DNA of 64,000 nucleotides from Symsagittifera roscoffensis (GCF_963678635.1 NC_087068.1:9926027-9990026), one strand, 5' to 3'; positions 12,101 through 24,039 are shown, numbered from the stretch's first letter. The notes: generated by a model not told the origin, from the letters alone. A program made the numbers and translations.

Positions 12101-15100
12101 TAGAATCTTTTGGTTTGCGTTGGTCTTACGACTTTTTTGAGTTTTGTTTTGTTTTAATACAACTTGAAAGTGGTTTTCAAAAGAATAATTTATCCAGTTT
12201 TAATCTGGTTTTAATCTGGTTTGGGTACCGTGGGATTTTTTTTGAGTCATGCTAATAGTTTGTGGTTTTGTGACGTTTCTAAGCTGCGTTGGTTAGTTCA
12301 ATTTACTATGTAATTCAATCCAAAGGGATTAAAGGAAAGTTTGAAACGTGTGAAAACAATTTAGAGTTGTTATCATTGAAAGTTAAAACTTAAAATTCAT
12401 TATTTAGACAATTCTTTGTGGGCGAGCTGTGCGATTGTGAAAAGAGTGTGTGATTTATGGGCGAGTGAATGATTCAAATTAATAAAAGAAGCGTCTTGTA
12501 AAACGGTTAGTATTCCTTAATTTATTTGCAATCTATTATGATTTTACTACATAAAAATATTATTTTTAATGCTACGGGGGTTGAAATCTATAAAATTATT
12601 ACTGTCTTGAGGTAAACTTTACTGCTTTAGAGGATTAAATTTATGAATTTACTGCTATTTAAAGGTCATTTTTACTGCTTTAATTAACTACTGCAATTGT
12701 TAATTTGAATTTAAAAGTTTTTAGAAAAAAGCTTACAATTTCTTATTTATTTTTATTTGTTTTAGATGGTTGAGTGGTAAAATCTAAAAAGGAAAATTGA
12801 GACAGTTACAAAGGATGGTTAGTTGTGTTTGAAATTTATTAGTCACAAATACCTAATTGTATTTACTAAGGGTCGTCGTCGGCAAAAAAATCCATTTGGA
12901 AAAACAGTGTGAATTGTGTCTGATGATGTTAGGAGTTTAGCAAGCAAGCGGATGACGTGTTTAGTTTGAAGGAGAGGCCATAGGAAATCGAGTGCTTTGA
13001 TGATCTTGTGCTCTTCACTACTTAGTGAGAATTCATGCGGTGTGTTTTGAATTAGGTTATAAAGCTTATGGTTATACTTAGTGTTATGAATACATTCTAG
13101 GATTTGGACTTCGACGGGCTGTATATACTCGGGCAGAATATATACATTTGTTTTATGGGGTCGTCGTTTCGGATGATGCCTTGCATATTAGTGTCTTTTA
13201 TACAGTACGTGAAGTTTAGCTTAGGAAGAATGGTGAATTATAATTAGAGTTAATAAATGTGAATCGGTGTTGTGGGTTTCGTGATGGTGTATAGTGGAAT
13301 AATTTATCAATAATATAAATGGTTTATTAATACTAGTTTATAACTGGTTCCAATAGAGTCCCCTCTTTGTTTTTTTTGAGATATCCATCATGGTGACGGA
13401 ACCTATAATCTCAAGGCGCCTCTGGTGCCAATATATACTAAGTTGAGGGGGGAGCGCGCGTCGAAGAAACGCGACTTTTTGGTCAACATTTTCCAAAAAG
13501 TGCAATAAACGCCTTTTTTGGCCTGTTTTTTCAAATTGTTTTTTCGGCCAAATAGTGCTCTGTGAGAGAAACCCCCCCCCCCCCCCCTCGATAAAATCAT
13601 AGATCCGCCCCTGATTGAAATTAATCGCTACTTTAGAAGTCGCCAAAATTCACTACTTAAGAGTTTTTTGTCCGAAGATGCTTTAAAATTCGGCTCTCAG
13701 AAGGTTTTGAGAAAAGGTTTTTTTCTTTTAAAAAAAAGGTTAAAGCATTTTTCCTCCAACGGTTTACAAACCTTTCTTTTCAAAATTTTAAAAGCAGATA
13801 GAAAAGGCTCAATTATTGCAGAGTAAAGCGCGACTAACACGAGACAAACTATGGACGTCTTTCATTTTTTTTGTCTCCATTGTCCACATCTATTGCATGA
13901 TAAAAAAAATTGAGAATTTCCATCAAAATCATGTTATTTCTGCATAAGACAGACGGCATGTTTGCTGATTTTTCCGTCTGATGTTTTTTTATATTTTCTG
14001 TTGTATGTCTATGAATTTCTTTTAAAAAAAGATGCTAAATGCGATTTTAATTGTTGTTTGATTGCCTTTTTAACATTTTTAAAGCTTGATTCACCAATTG
14101 AGATAGCAGCTTGCATTTGTGAGTAAAATCAGTCCAATTTTGTAATAAAACTTTAATTTTGGTTTTTTATCGCTTAGAGGGTATAACCGAAAAAACCTGA
14201 AATTTTTGACAAAAAATAAGTCTCCATAATGCTTTGAAAAAGTTCGAAAAACCACTTAGGCCACCCATAAAATGGTCCTAAAAAGTTTTAAATTTTCAAC
14301 CAAAATGATCAGAAAAAATTAATAATTGTGGCAAACTTTCTTTAAAATCTTTCTAACCGCAGTCCGATCCGTTTTTACTTATGTATTGCTGTAAGCAACC
14401 CTTCGAAATTGAGTATCTCTCAACGTATTACACTGACGGAATTAATTGATTGAGTGGAATTTTTCGCTCGTTTTTCAAAAATAGCGTATCGTTATTTTAA
14501 ATTTTTTTGACCCTGTCGGACCCATCTTTCACATTTAGTTCGACCGAAGAATTCGTTCGACTATCTCAGTGTGAATCCAAAACCGGACATTGTTCGAATA
14601 ATTTGACCGAGCCATGAGTTGAGTACCTTAAACCAGGTAGACAATGAGAGTTTCAGTTTCATTTTAGAGCCCCGCGATTCTGAAAATTCAAATCCATTGG
14701 GCGCAAGTGAACCCGATTACCATTGGGTTTGTTCATGTTGTCGGCGGGCTTATCGCAAGTGGCGGAATGATCATCTACCTCAAATTTTTTCTCGCCTCTA
14801 ATTGGCGCAAAATTCTCGCCGTAGTAACAATATTCGAAGTTTTCACAGAATTACCAGTTGTCACAATGACGATATTTGACGTGATTCGCAATCAGTACTT
14901 TTGGTTCGTCGACGACTTGGTATACTCGTTGACTCGCTTTTGGTTTGATTACGTCATGGAGCTCGTAATTGTCGAGTATGCTTCGAACGGAATCGAAGGT
15001 ATCTCGTACGCTCTCGTTTGGGCTTTCTATACAATCGGCCAATCGACCGGGTCGGCTATTTCGAACTTCATAATGAGTCCATTTTGCTTGACCTCGGATG

Positions 15101-15438
15101 AAAGATACTTACGCGATTCAAGCGAAGATAAACTTGCTTCTTGGATAAGCTATCTTCTTTCGGTTTTAGTCCATCTCTCAACTCTAATTGTACTATTTTT
15201 GGTCCCGAAACAGAAAACGCAAGCTCTTGAATGGAAAGAAAAGTCTCTTAAGGTGGAAACACGGAATTCTTGGAATGCGCTAATTTTTGTCTGCTTATGC
15301 GTTTGTGGGCTAATTGGATCTTCTGCTTTAAATCTGATGACTATGTTTGAGACCACGAGGTGTCTAATGATTGCCGGTGGCCCAGGATGTGCATCAAATG
15401 ACCAATTCGACGAAAACTCAAATTGCATATTGTATTGA
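9143..15438 (+). CDS. BT1-like folate/biopterin transporter family protein, left copy
   Basis: This is a three-exon gene: exon 1 at 9143-9291, exon 2 at 10180-10870 and exon 3 at 14668-15438. It encodes 536 residues. All junctions are GT-AG (AAG|GTAACT, TTTTCAG|C, AGG|GTTAGT, CATTTTAG|AGC) and the frame stays open throughout. The protein is hydrophobic with many membrane segments. A cytoplasmic-loop motif, CSDSLPVFGYRRLPYL, matches the D-x-x-P-x-x-G-Y-R-R pattern of the BT1 family of the major facilitator superfamily. A later DSTIDALITQ...EPDEKRG block also fits that family. Members carry folates or pterins across membranes, but the substrate here is unknown. An AATAAA lies at 15448. The second intron is swollen by nested transposons. 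The family call is from motifs only. Confidence 0.75.
9292..10179 (+). other. Intron 1 of left transporter gene
   Basis: This is an AT-rich 888-bp intron with no open frame of note. A segment near 9365-9480 repeats short phrases such as TGCTTATCATAC. The phrase CATGGAAATATATACC occurs at about 9790 and 9930. In the right arm the same intron carries a 419-bp insertion at 56843-57261, and the left copy around 10095-10120 is the empty site. Confidence 0.6.
10964..13352 (-). mobile_element. Internally deleted retroelement, relative of the 18.8-kb element
   Basis: A partial LTR (about 10964-11253), a 1.6-kb noncoding region, the 3' end of ORF5 and a short LTR remnant (about 13286-13352, ending GGTTCCA) match the 3' end of the intact element at 31652-33620 and its outer LTR edge. 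All of gag, pol and env is missing. The left-arm LTR has lost about 100 bases that the right-arm copy (55665-55963) keeps. It sits inside a hAT-like element. A short duplication of about AGAG at its edges is possible. Confidence 0.75.
12866..13285 (-). pseudogene. ORF5 C-terminal remnant (left arm)
   Basis: Read on the minus strand, this matches the last part of the 599-aa ORF5 of the intact element. It keeps the block LWPLLQTK and an ending in GFFADDD where ORF5 ends GFFPDD. The N-terminal four fifths are absent. Its survival in two arms gives an independent sequence for judging ORF5 conservation. Confidence 0.6.
13614..14667 (+). other. Rest of intron 2, left transporter gene
   Basis: This is AT-rich intron sequence between the hAT-like element and the exon 3 acceptor at 14667. 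No gene is visible. The right arm has an alignable counterpart at 52169-53209 with small indels. Confidence 0.6.
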
Positions 15439-15447
15439 TTTCAACGG

Positions 15448-15453
15448 AATAAA
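15448..15453 (+). terminator. Poly(A) signal of left transporter gene
   Basis: AATAAA lies ten bases after the stop codon of exon 3. It is the only canonical hexamer close to the gene end. Confidence 0.45.
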
Positions 15454-15529
15454 CAAGAAAATTTATATTTAATTCATACATTTTTCTGCCCAAAAAGTTA
15501 ATTAAGGTTTTGGTTATGATCAAGGGCAG

Positions 15530-16106
15530 CTATAGGATTTTATCGAAATGGGGGGTGGTGCATGGATCTCTTGGATATTCAAAAATTTCAACGCCCGAAA
15601 TTATTCTTTTTCGAGCTCTCTGAATGCAAAGTTAAACTTGACTTTTTAGAAAAAAAGCCAAACTACGGCTCTTGCAGGGTACTCTTTGGCACTCTGTGCA
15701 ATAATATTTTGAACAAAAAACAACTTAAATCTTAAATTACTCTTTACTGATATTTCAAGAAACCTATTTTAAAAACAAAATTAAGTTTGAGCAGGATACA
15801 AAATAACTTTTACCGAAGACTAATAAAACTAGTCTATAAAAAAGCAACTTTTTAGCACGATTTAAAAAAAAAACTATTTTTGTTTAAAAAAACATTTAGG
15901 CGCGAAGACAAATTGCTCACGTTCGTGAAAAAGTTAACATTCTTAGCTAACAATAAAAAATTTAAAAAAATTTAGCTATAAATACAAACTCTTGTGAAAT
16001 TATGTTAGTTTGTCAGGCAACAAGCAATTTACATTTTGATTGAAGAAAATTAGAAGTAACAATTGGAAACAACAAAAAACTCAGATATATAAAGCAAACT
16101 GAACAA
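15530..16106. repeat. Decayed hAT-like MITE piece and AT-rich spacer
   Basis: A degraded terminus (CAAGGGCAGCTATAGGATTT at about 15522-15541) and about 180 bases of related sequence match the right arm at 51110-51315, where the element is more complete. The rest to 16106 is AT-rich and alignable to the right arm at lower identity. No gene is seen. Confidence 0.45.
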
Positions 16107-16606
16107 AACTGCTACTATCAGGGCGAAGCCTTGAATGTTATGATCGACTTTTAAGATTTACGGAGCAGTAATAACATAAGAAAATTATAAAAGAGAAAAT
16201 AAAAAAAATCTTCTAAAATTTCAGATTTTTTTTGTGAAAATCATTTCCCCACACGCCATATAAAGTACGAAAAGATAGATTTCGCTCCTTGTAACAAATC
16301 AATTCTGGCAAATAAGCTTCCTTAAAACATTTTGGAACAATTTCTAAGACGGATTAATCTCCGCTTACGCGTTAATAGCACAAAATATATTGTGCGTTAA
16401 TTGTCCCAAATTGGCCAAAGGGGCAGTCTTTAAACCCCATAACTTTGCGAAAAATGATCACAGGTGAAATAACTTTTCAAGTTTAAGCTCAAGACAACAA
16501 TAGCTTTCGATTGATATAAAAAATGACTAGTTCAAAGGTCGAAATTTGTCTGAAAAAAAATACCACCCGAGCACAAATATTCCGTTACTTTCGTTACGAA
16601 AGCCGG
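16107..16606 (+). repeat. Interspersed repeat of about 500 bp, copy A
   Basis: It begins near ACTGCTACTATCAGGGCGAAG and ends near TTACGAAAGCCGG. Two further full copies lie at 24524-25043 (minus) and 28363-28899 (plus). The interior holds an alternating CG/AT palindromic patch around the phrase CTTACGCGTTAATAGC. This copy is absent from the corresponding place in the right arm. No coding potential is visible. It may be a nonautonomous transposon of unknown class. Confidence 0.65.
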
Positions 16607-17759
16607 AACAACAACAATTAGAACTTACCATACAGCGGGCAGGTTGATGATGAATAAATTATTAATTGTGTCTTCGAACTAAACAAATCAAACATCAAGA
16701 TCAAATTGAATCAAAAGATGACCGTTAGGAATAATTGACCACGGTTTGATATTTAATATTTTCTCCGCAATCAAAATAATAAGTCCTCGTGACCTCAGTC
16801 ATACGCAATCTCCATAGTGTATTTCTGGTGATCAGAATTATTTTACATCAACACAATATAAGGACGGTTATTCTAGAAATCATTGCACGAGTCTTGCCAG
16901 ATTCGTTATTAACTCCTGCGATTAATTTGCAAAATTTTTGCAAGAACTTGCTAGACAACCTCCTCTTAAATTGATATTTTTTCGATCTTCAAAGATTTGA
17001 AGAAAAAAAACAGGTTTACGGGCGAACACATCCAATTTATATTCTTGAAAAAGATCCATAGTCCTAGCTACTCACACAAACACAGCCAGCCAAGCGGTTT
17101 CTCTAAGCAAATCTATTTTTGATTAAAATAAAAATCAGAAGTAACAATAGCAAATAGTGAAAAACTTGAATTAATAAGGCTAAGAGAAAAAAAATTAAGA
17201 GTAAAGCATATGGTGAACGAATTGCTGGTGAAAATGATTGTCATTTTTTGAATAACTAATTATCAAACATCAGATTACAATTAGGGCCTCAATGAATACA
17301 AACTAATTTTACATTTTTTCTCAGCTTTCAAATTGATAATACAATTTCCGTATTGTTTTTCTGGTGAGCACGATAATTTTTATCAATGAAATTTGTCTCA
17401 GTTATCTCGGTAATTTGTTTAAAATGCTTGCAAGTTTCTATAAAAACTGTACCCCTTGCTTGATTATAGGAAATTTAACTCCCGTTTCTGGAATTACTCC
17501 AATATAACACTTTTTTTATTTTTTTTGAAACTTACCCTCTTTTTTTCAAAGTTTCAGCAAGATAGCCTCCATTTTGCAATATATTGCAAATCAAAATCCA
17601 TATTGAAAGATCTTACTAGATAGCCCTCATTTGCAATAACCTGGCACAATTTCGCATGTTAACCCTCTTTGATTGGAAAAGAATTGGCAGTAGGTCACAC
17701 TTCTCACCCATTCTACTCTTAGAAAGTAGTCAAAACCGTTACAAAATTATTATTTTTTT

Positions 17760-18000
17760 ATAATTTATCACAACGCTTTACGGGGCCGTGCATTTTGTGA
17801 ATTGTAAGCGGATTTCGCAACATGGATTCTCCCTTTGTTTTTCTTTTAGTGTTTCATTTTCATTGATTGTTCCGACAATATTTTAACTTGTTTAGAGACT
17901 TGTCTCTGGAATCCAGGAACTTGCAGACACAAAGCAAAGCTGTGCGTCTATTCAGTTCACAGTGTGGTCTTGTAATGCAATTAATCACTAGACCTGAAGT
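17760..18000 (+). repeat. Dispersed repeat D, uninterrupted copy
   Basis: Phrases here, such as GTGCATTTTGTGAATTGTAAG and GACTTGTCTCTGGAATC, recur at 24470-24520 and 25070-25140. There they are separated by copy B of the 500-bp repeat. This copy therefore serves as the empty site for that insertion. Confidence 0.6.
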
Positions 18001-19586
18001 TTGATTCATAATAATAATCTAGGAAAACTTTCGGATCGAAAAGAAAACAACACTGCTTGTATCAAGGTAAAGCCCAAAATAATCCGATAGCCTTTTAAGT
18101 TCTATGGAAAAGTGGATACGAATTGAATGACACTGCGAAAAACTAGCAGAAGTACTCATTTGGTCCAAAAAAATTAATTTGGGCTGTAAAGTCAGTCAAA
18201 GAAACGGAATATTCGACTTTCCTCACTTCTATGACACAATGACTGACATAACGAATGATTTGCAATTTTGAGTACCCAGAGCAAATATGTTTGGATCGTG
18301 ATGATATATCCAGTTTCAAATTTTCATAACAGTTTTATAAAATGAACAAACGTTATACTAGTAAAAACTCACAGGCTAGGTGCGCCATTAAAAATAAGTT
18401 CAAATTGTGTTTTTTGTGTTGTTATAACAGTTTACAGACAGATGAAGGTCAATGGCCCAGGGACGTCACATCGAAATGACCTTAGTAGCACGACAATCTA
18501 CTTAAATGTCAAATAAAAGGTGTTTATTTCTTTGACATTTCATGAATTTTTGACGATATGTCAACTTGTTCATATTTCAACTTCATTAGCCCATTTATAG
18601 TTTGCAAGGCTGCGAAACAAATGAAACTGTTGCAATTAATTGTCTCTCTGGCAGGTAAGAAGAGTTTATTGTTGGTCCTTAAGAAAGAAGACGCTGACAT
18701 AAACCCCACAAATCCCAATTTCTACATAAGAAAAATTTAGATGGAGTCAGAATTTAAGCAACAAGAAAATTACACGAAAATTTTTACGTTGCCGAGGAAA
18801 ATTGATATGAAGATTTGCAGAAAAGCTAGTCATCGAAATTCACCCATGCTGACATTCAATTTCGTTTTCTAACCATTTTTATTCCGACCATTGAAAATGA
18901 GGAGGAATTTTGTATTCGGACGTGTTTTAGTTTTTTTCCCTTTCTTTTGGTTTTCCACGCAAAATCATCTACCACATATAGTCATCGGAGAGAGTTGAGT
19001 GGTATATCATGTTACAGCACTTTCAGTCGTGATTCGATTGACCTAAAAAAATTTCATAAATTTCTCCCAGTGTCGAGAAAAACTGGTTTAAATTTTTTGA
19101 TTTTAGCTCAACTTCGAGCAAAAACGTGATCGAGTAACGTTTGTAATACGGAAATTAACTATTTTTTAAAGAATTTTTCACAAAACTGGATTTTTCAACA
19201 GTCAAGATTTTCAAAAAAAATTAAAAGTAAAACTGAAACTAATTGGAAGAAATTTAGAAAAAAATATTTTTTTAATCGGAACATTCTGTGCTACTTGGAC
19301 AGCAAACGGCTCTCCTTGTCAAAAGTAGAAAAAAGTTATTGTCTAAGTGTATAAAGTCTTTAAATTTGTTCGCCTAGCCAAAATTTTTTGCTTTCAAAAC
19401 TGTTTGTTTGGAATTATCAATGATATTACAATAACAATTGCGTTTTCTCCAATTACAATGCTTATACAGCAGCTCCTCATGCCCTTGTTCAAAATTTATA
19501 AGTTTTTAAAGTGGATAATTTTTGACCCCTTATTCAGAAGCCCTGTGGTGTTAGTTAAAAATCAGCGACAAGGTTGCTAGAACCAC

Positions 19587-19840
19587 CAGTGTATTTAGGG
19601 GGAGGGGTGGTGGACGCTTCCACTTCTGGGATTCGACCCCCTGCCCACCCAAAGGATCCCCCTTTGTACTATTTTGAGATATCCATTTTTGACTCATTGA
19701 CTCTAAAATTTTTCTAAAATACACTATTTTTGAGGGAAGAGCTCGCACCCAAAAACAATTTTTTGGTCAAACTTTCCAAATAAAGGCCTAAAAACGCTTT
19801 TTTTGGCCTGTTTTTCACAAATTTGCCTGCGGCGCAAAAA
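19587..19840 (+). repeat. hAT-like MITE fragment
   Basis: A terminus CAGTGTATTTAGGGG is followed by phrases shared with the other MITEs (GGGATTCGACCCCCTG and TTTGAGATATCCATTTTTG). The distal terminus is missing or too degraded to place. Confidence 0.5.
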
Positions 19841-20184
19841 TTTGGTAAAAATTAGTTCTTTATAGTGATTTTGGGATAGCTCATAAAATCGTTTTTGTCG
19901 ATCTAAAAGAAAAGCCGTCGTCATTCGACAGAGCCATTTATGCCTTTTGTGCATTTATAGAAAAACAGTTTTTTTAAATATTTGCTAATATTTCATCTAA
20001 TAAGTTGAATACAACATGAACACAGCATGGTAAATTAGTAGGTAGAGGGGCAGATAGCGAAAACTGATAAAAGTTTAGTTGGAAAATGAAGTTTTGATAT
20101 GTAAAAGCAATTTATTTCGATATGTAAAAGTGGCAAAATGGGGCGTACTCAAGTCAATTCAAATTTCCAGACGCAGAGGCTCAG

Positions 20185-20425
20185 AAAAATTAGACTGGTT
20201 CGCCCCTTGATTCTTTTTCCTTTCCCCCCCCCACCTTACTCAAACATTAATTTTATGGTTTAACAAGTGGTTTTACAAGGTTATTTATGAAAACTAAATA
20301 TGTTTGTCATGGCCCAATTAATCTGCATGTAAATTTTCATGACAATTGGACAAAGTGAGCAGTAACTTGAAATATAAAAGTTTGCAGGTGGGGGAAAAGG
20401 AAAAAGAGTCCGCCCCTTTCTCTAG
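20185..20425. repeat. Inverted repeat of C/T-rich tract
   Basis: The tract CTTTTTCCTTTCCCCCC near 20210-20232 is mirrored by GGGGGAAAAGGAAAAAGAG near 20391-20410. Both are flanked by a CGCCCC-type word. The loop is about 150 bases. It may be a small foldback element. Confidence 0.4.
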
Positions 20426-21596
20426 CAGATTGAAGACCCAAAAATTGGGTTGACGAATCGGGACTTTTGTAAAACTTATTTGCCGCGCGAGAAACGAACC
20501 TCATCTCTGCCCGCCTAGTTCTTCTCTGCTACTTTTTTCCCGTGTTGACATCTGTACAAGAAAATTGCTTTTCACGCAACTCCTTGAATCAAGTTTATGA
20601 AACATACGCTGATTCCATATATTGAAATTATATGATTGTCATTTTTTAGAACTTCAACAAAAAATTCTAAATAGTTAAGAGTAAATAAATAACTCTTAAT
20701 TCTAAAGAAGAGAGATGATTTTTTTCTTAATCGCAAAATCATTTTTCCAACCAAACGTTTTCCGAACCAAATTTTTGCCAGCCAAATTGGAGGTTTTTGT
20801 CTATAACAGTTCAGGCTTAATTTTTCATACCAAATAAACATAATACAATGAGTGTTTTGAGTGCAGCCAAAGTGTTTCTTTTTTTTGCGTTTTAATAACT
20901 TCAGAAAACTTGAAAATTTCAAGCAGGTCGCGGTTTGCAACCACTCAAGTTTTTCAAATTAGTAGCTTTCAAGCCTTTTTTTAAAATTTTGGTTTTTTGT
21001 GCTGTTTGAATTGCAACCATTAACCTAATGGAGAAACATCGAATGCAGTTTTTCAGTTTCCTTACTACCGCTTCCTCTATGAGTTTTCTCAAACCCTTTA
21101 ATATTCTGATTTCAGGCAAAACACAAAAAAATACGGCGATTTTCAAACCTTCTTGTTGTATGGGGAAAACCCTAGCCATAAACATTTGATATATCAAAAA
21201 AAGATTGTCATATATTTTTCTTTAAAGTAGGAACGCTTGTCCCGAAGTTTTCCACAGTTTTTTTTTCTAACGTTTTGAATTGAAAGAAAAGGTTAACGAG
21301 TACATTGTCCTATCTTTATATTTTCTAGTTGTCAACAATCCTGATTGACCAAAATGCTAGTCATATACTCTCAACACTGATCTTAATAACCAGCAGCACA
21401 AACAAAGTGAAAGCATTGCAGCGGGTAATTAAACTAGTTGGGCCGCATTAAAAAGAACCAACTAGGTAGCCATTAGGCGCCGATATGAATCTCACATAAT
21501 GTTTAAGCCCGCAAATTGTTCAGTAAACAATTAATTATTTAAATAATGCTTGACAAAAAATCAAACGCAACTGACACTAACCGTTGTATTTAAAAG

Positions 21597-22247
21597 GGGA
21601 TGAGGTCATTTACCAGACCGACTTTTTACCAGACCACAATGCATTAGTTCAATTAAGATAATTTTAAATTAGTGGAGATTCGAAAAGGAAGTGGTTAGAA
21701 CAAAAAAAATTGGCGGAGTCCCTCATACGCCAATGCTCGAATGTGCGAAAAAAATATATTAGCCAATCAGACTTTAGTAATCTAACATTTGGAAAGAAGC
21801 TTGAAAAATTGAAATTAAACATTTCCAGGGACCTAATATTGATATTAACCGAATATAAAAACGGCAGAATTATGCAAAGTTTTCAGTTTGTCGCTGACCT
21901 CCGTCGAATTGGATGAATTTTTATATTTCAGGGGTTCCGTTATGAAAGAAGCAAAATATTGCTTCTTTTAATTCATTTTAATTGAATGGCAATTGATTCT
22001 TTTCAAAAACTGACTTTCGGTTAAATTTATTTTCGGTCCTTCGACCACGAGTTTTTTGGGCATTCGGCCCTTCCCGCATGAGAACAGCCTCCACAAAAAT
22101 TTGCTGAGAAATCTTGAAAGCATTATCTTCAACCAGATTAACCGGCGTCATTACATCGGTCAATCAAATTTGTTTATCGAGTCTGGTAAAAAGTCCAGGT
22201 TATAACTTTTCTGGTTAAAGGTCGGTCTGGTAAAAGGTCGGTCCCCC
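21597..22247. mobile_element. 651-bp TIR element with 8-bp target duplication
   Basis: The ends carry inverted copies of TTTACCAGACCGAC-type sequence, doubled at each end (21610-21640 and 22180-22243). The element is flanked by a perfect duplication, TTTAAAAG, at 21589-21596 and 22248-22255. The interior holds only short unrelated frames (21710-21916 plus, 21978-22163 minus) and no transposase. It is probably a nonautonomous DNA transposon of a family with 8-base duplications. Confidence 0.7.
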
Positions 22248-22255
22248 TTTAAAAG

Positions 22256-23517
22256 GGTGGCGTCCCTCTGATGGAGGTAGGGAATATCGAAAATTTATTT
22301 TTAGTTATTTTCAGCCAATCAGAATTGATTCTTCGAATGTCTCAAAGGAATCAAAAAAATACTCAGAGAAAACGAATTAATCCAGTCCATTAAAATTATT
22401 AATGACCGATCAGAAAAAAAAAGCAGTTAAGTCAGTTATAAATTATTGCGAAATCAAAGTCGGCTAATATGAAAAGCTTAATCCTTTTTTGAAAAACGAA
22501 AAAAAAACAATGGTTTTTGTATATCTGTACAAATTTTACAGCAAAACTTTGCTGTGCCGCTATAGTTCAATTTCTACTAATAATGAATTTGGTTTTGAGT
22601 GAATGACAAGGAGGCGGGTCTGATCTAGACACAGTGAACTTAATAAAGAACAAGACAAAAAAAATGAGAGCATTTTGGTGGGCAATTGAACAAATTAGGC
22701 GGTAAATAGTAATAGTTTCTCGAATTGTTTGCCCTCAAAGCGAACGAAAATAAGACTAACTGCTTTCCTAAATAGTGATTTAATATTCGGCTAATAGTTT
22801 TCTGCTAATTGGGTGCCTTGTTTCTGCATTGGCATTACAAAATTAAGTTCATTGTCTAGATCATTCCCGTTTCTTTGTCATTTACCCCAAACATATTCTT
22901 ACAATAGTTAACATTTTCACCATGCCTAATTTCGTTGCATTACGGCAATGTTAAAATGAGTTTTTCAAAATTAGGTTCCAAATGAAGGGGAAGTGGGAAG
23001 AGTCGGTTTTTTCTTTGGGTGTCAGGCTATAATTTTTCAAAGTTCAAGAGTAATTTAATCTGAAACCGACACAATTTTTGATTAAAATTGTTTCGAACTT
23101 GAACAAAATAGTTTTTGCTCGACCAAAAACAATGATCAAATAATTGATTGAATGACGCCGATATAAAGCTCACGTATTGCTAAGATTCACTGATGATTCA
23201 TTTCGCAATTTAATTGTCTTTTGGTTACCCAAGAAGTAAAATGTATCACTTAACTAATTATTTTAGTCAATCAATGGCACATCTCTACTGCCGTTTTGTA
23301 CAGATTCTGAAAAAAATTCAAATTTTTCCTATTAAACCCCCCCCCCCATTAAATAATTTAATTATAGACTCTCCAAAATACCAAACTCACTGCTCTGAGA
23401 GGGGGTTGAACTGAATATATTTTTTTTATTCTTAAGCTGGAGCTATAGTGGGAAAGAACCAATCACCTCTGCACATGTCATGAAAATAGATATGATAATT
23501 GCATTGATGTGTTTCAG
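22256..23517. other. AT-rich noncoding DNA
   Basis: No gene is seen. Parts near 22640-22700 and 23150-23180 echo phrases at 21395-21500 (for example CGCCGATAT...CTCAC), suggesting an old diverged repeat. Confidence 0.45.
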
Positions 23518-23687
23518 TGATGTGGCACTTGGCTGTCTGCTTCCGCTACCCCTCAGCAGACTGGGAGTCACTTGTGTTCAGACTGCCTGCTGACAATACA
23601 TTCTATGGCCGCAAATGCAAACAGCACAGGTCACATAGCCACATTTATGTTCCAAATTCAGAAAAAAATTTTCTCCAGACCCTGAAG
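23518..23687 (+). other. Candidate isolated exon 1 (unknown gene)
   Basis: A patch of markedly higher GC follows a good acceptor (GTGTTTCAG ending 23517). It is open with a plausible peptide containing WHLAVCFRYPSADW and LPADNTFYG, and it ends at AAG|GTGCAA, a weak donor. The composition contrasts with the surrounding AT-rich DNA. I do not recognise the protein. It may be an internal exon of a gene with very long introns, or an old retrocopy fragment. Confidence 0.3.
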
Positions 23688-23759
23688 GTGCAATCTATTA
23701 TATATTTATTAATTATATCAATGCGGGCTTTACTATCTCGTCATGTTAAGCTTTTTAAC

Positions 23760-24006
23760 CAGGCGCTGATCTAGGATTTTTTTGAGGGAGCAAAATTTTT
23801 TAAACATTTCAAAAATTTTGTTGGCCTTTTTTAGGTCGACCAAATTGATGTTCCGAGTTCTCTCAAAACACTTTAAGACCCTGTTTTGGCCGAATTTTCA
23901 GCGCTGCGAGCAAAATTTTGAAGCAAAGGGCCAAAAAGGCGTTTTAGGCATTTTTTGGAAAAACTTTGGAGAGCGAACGCCCCGCCCTCCCTAAAATTTG
24001 CCCCTG
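23760..24006 (+). mobile_element. hAT-like MITE, 247 bp
   Basis: It starts CAGGCGCTGATCTAGGATTT and ends TTGCCCCTG. It is flanked by TTTTTAAC (23752-23759) and TTTTCAAC (24007-24014), an 8-base duplication with one mismatch. The interior resembles the other MITEs in the window. Confidence 0.65.
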
Positions 24007-24039
24007 TTTTCAACTTAAGTCCCTTTTTTGTCCTTTTCT

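Larger units (their letters stand above)
10905..13613 (+). mobile_element. hAT-like element with nested retroelement (left arm, intron 2)
   Basis: The ends are inverted: CAGGGGCGGATTTA at 10905 and TAGATCCGCCCCTG ending at 13613. They are flanked by a perfect 8-bp duplication, ATTGAAAT, at 10897-10904 and 13614-13621. Eight-base duplications with CAGGG-type ends are the hAT signature. No transposase is visible. The interior is a retroelement remnant inserted into a short nonautonomous element. The element begins 35 bases after the exon 2 donor. The same nested insertion with the same duplication occurs in the right arm at 53218-56030, so it predates the arm duplication. Confidence 0.85.
1491..16705 (+). 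repeat. Left arm of giant inverted repeat
   Basis: The order of polymerase pseudogene, gypsy fragment, LTR, transporter exons, nested hAT/retroelement and downstream spacer is repeated in reverse at 50497-64000. The last clear shared words are near 16683-16703 (ATCAAACATCAAGATCAA), which match the sequence directly beside the right LTR at 50497-50520. The shared region continues beyond the window on the right. Transporter exons differ by about 1% in protein, and noncoding parts differ more. Confidence 0.9.
16706..21588. other. Gene-poor AT-rich spacer
   Basis: I see no convincing gene. The stretch contains a repeat at 17760-18000 that recurs around 24440-25200, a short piece of the 500-bp repeat family near 18055-18110, and a hAT-like MITE piece at 19587-19840. 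An inverted repeat of pyrimidine tracts lies at about 20185-20425. Short open frames such as 20572-20940 and 20919-21197 (minus) lack motifs and codon structure. Confidence 0.55.

Noticed and set aside
13560..13590. Poly-C run as a functional signal
   Set aside because: Homopolymer C/G tracts recur inside the hAT-like MITEs and vary in length between copies, consistent with slippage.
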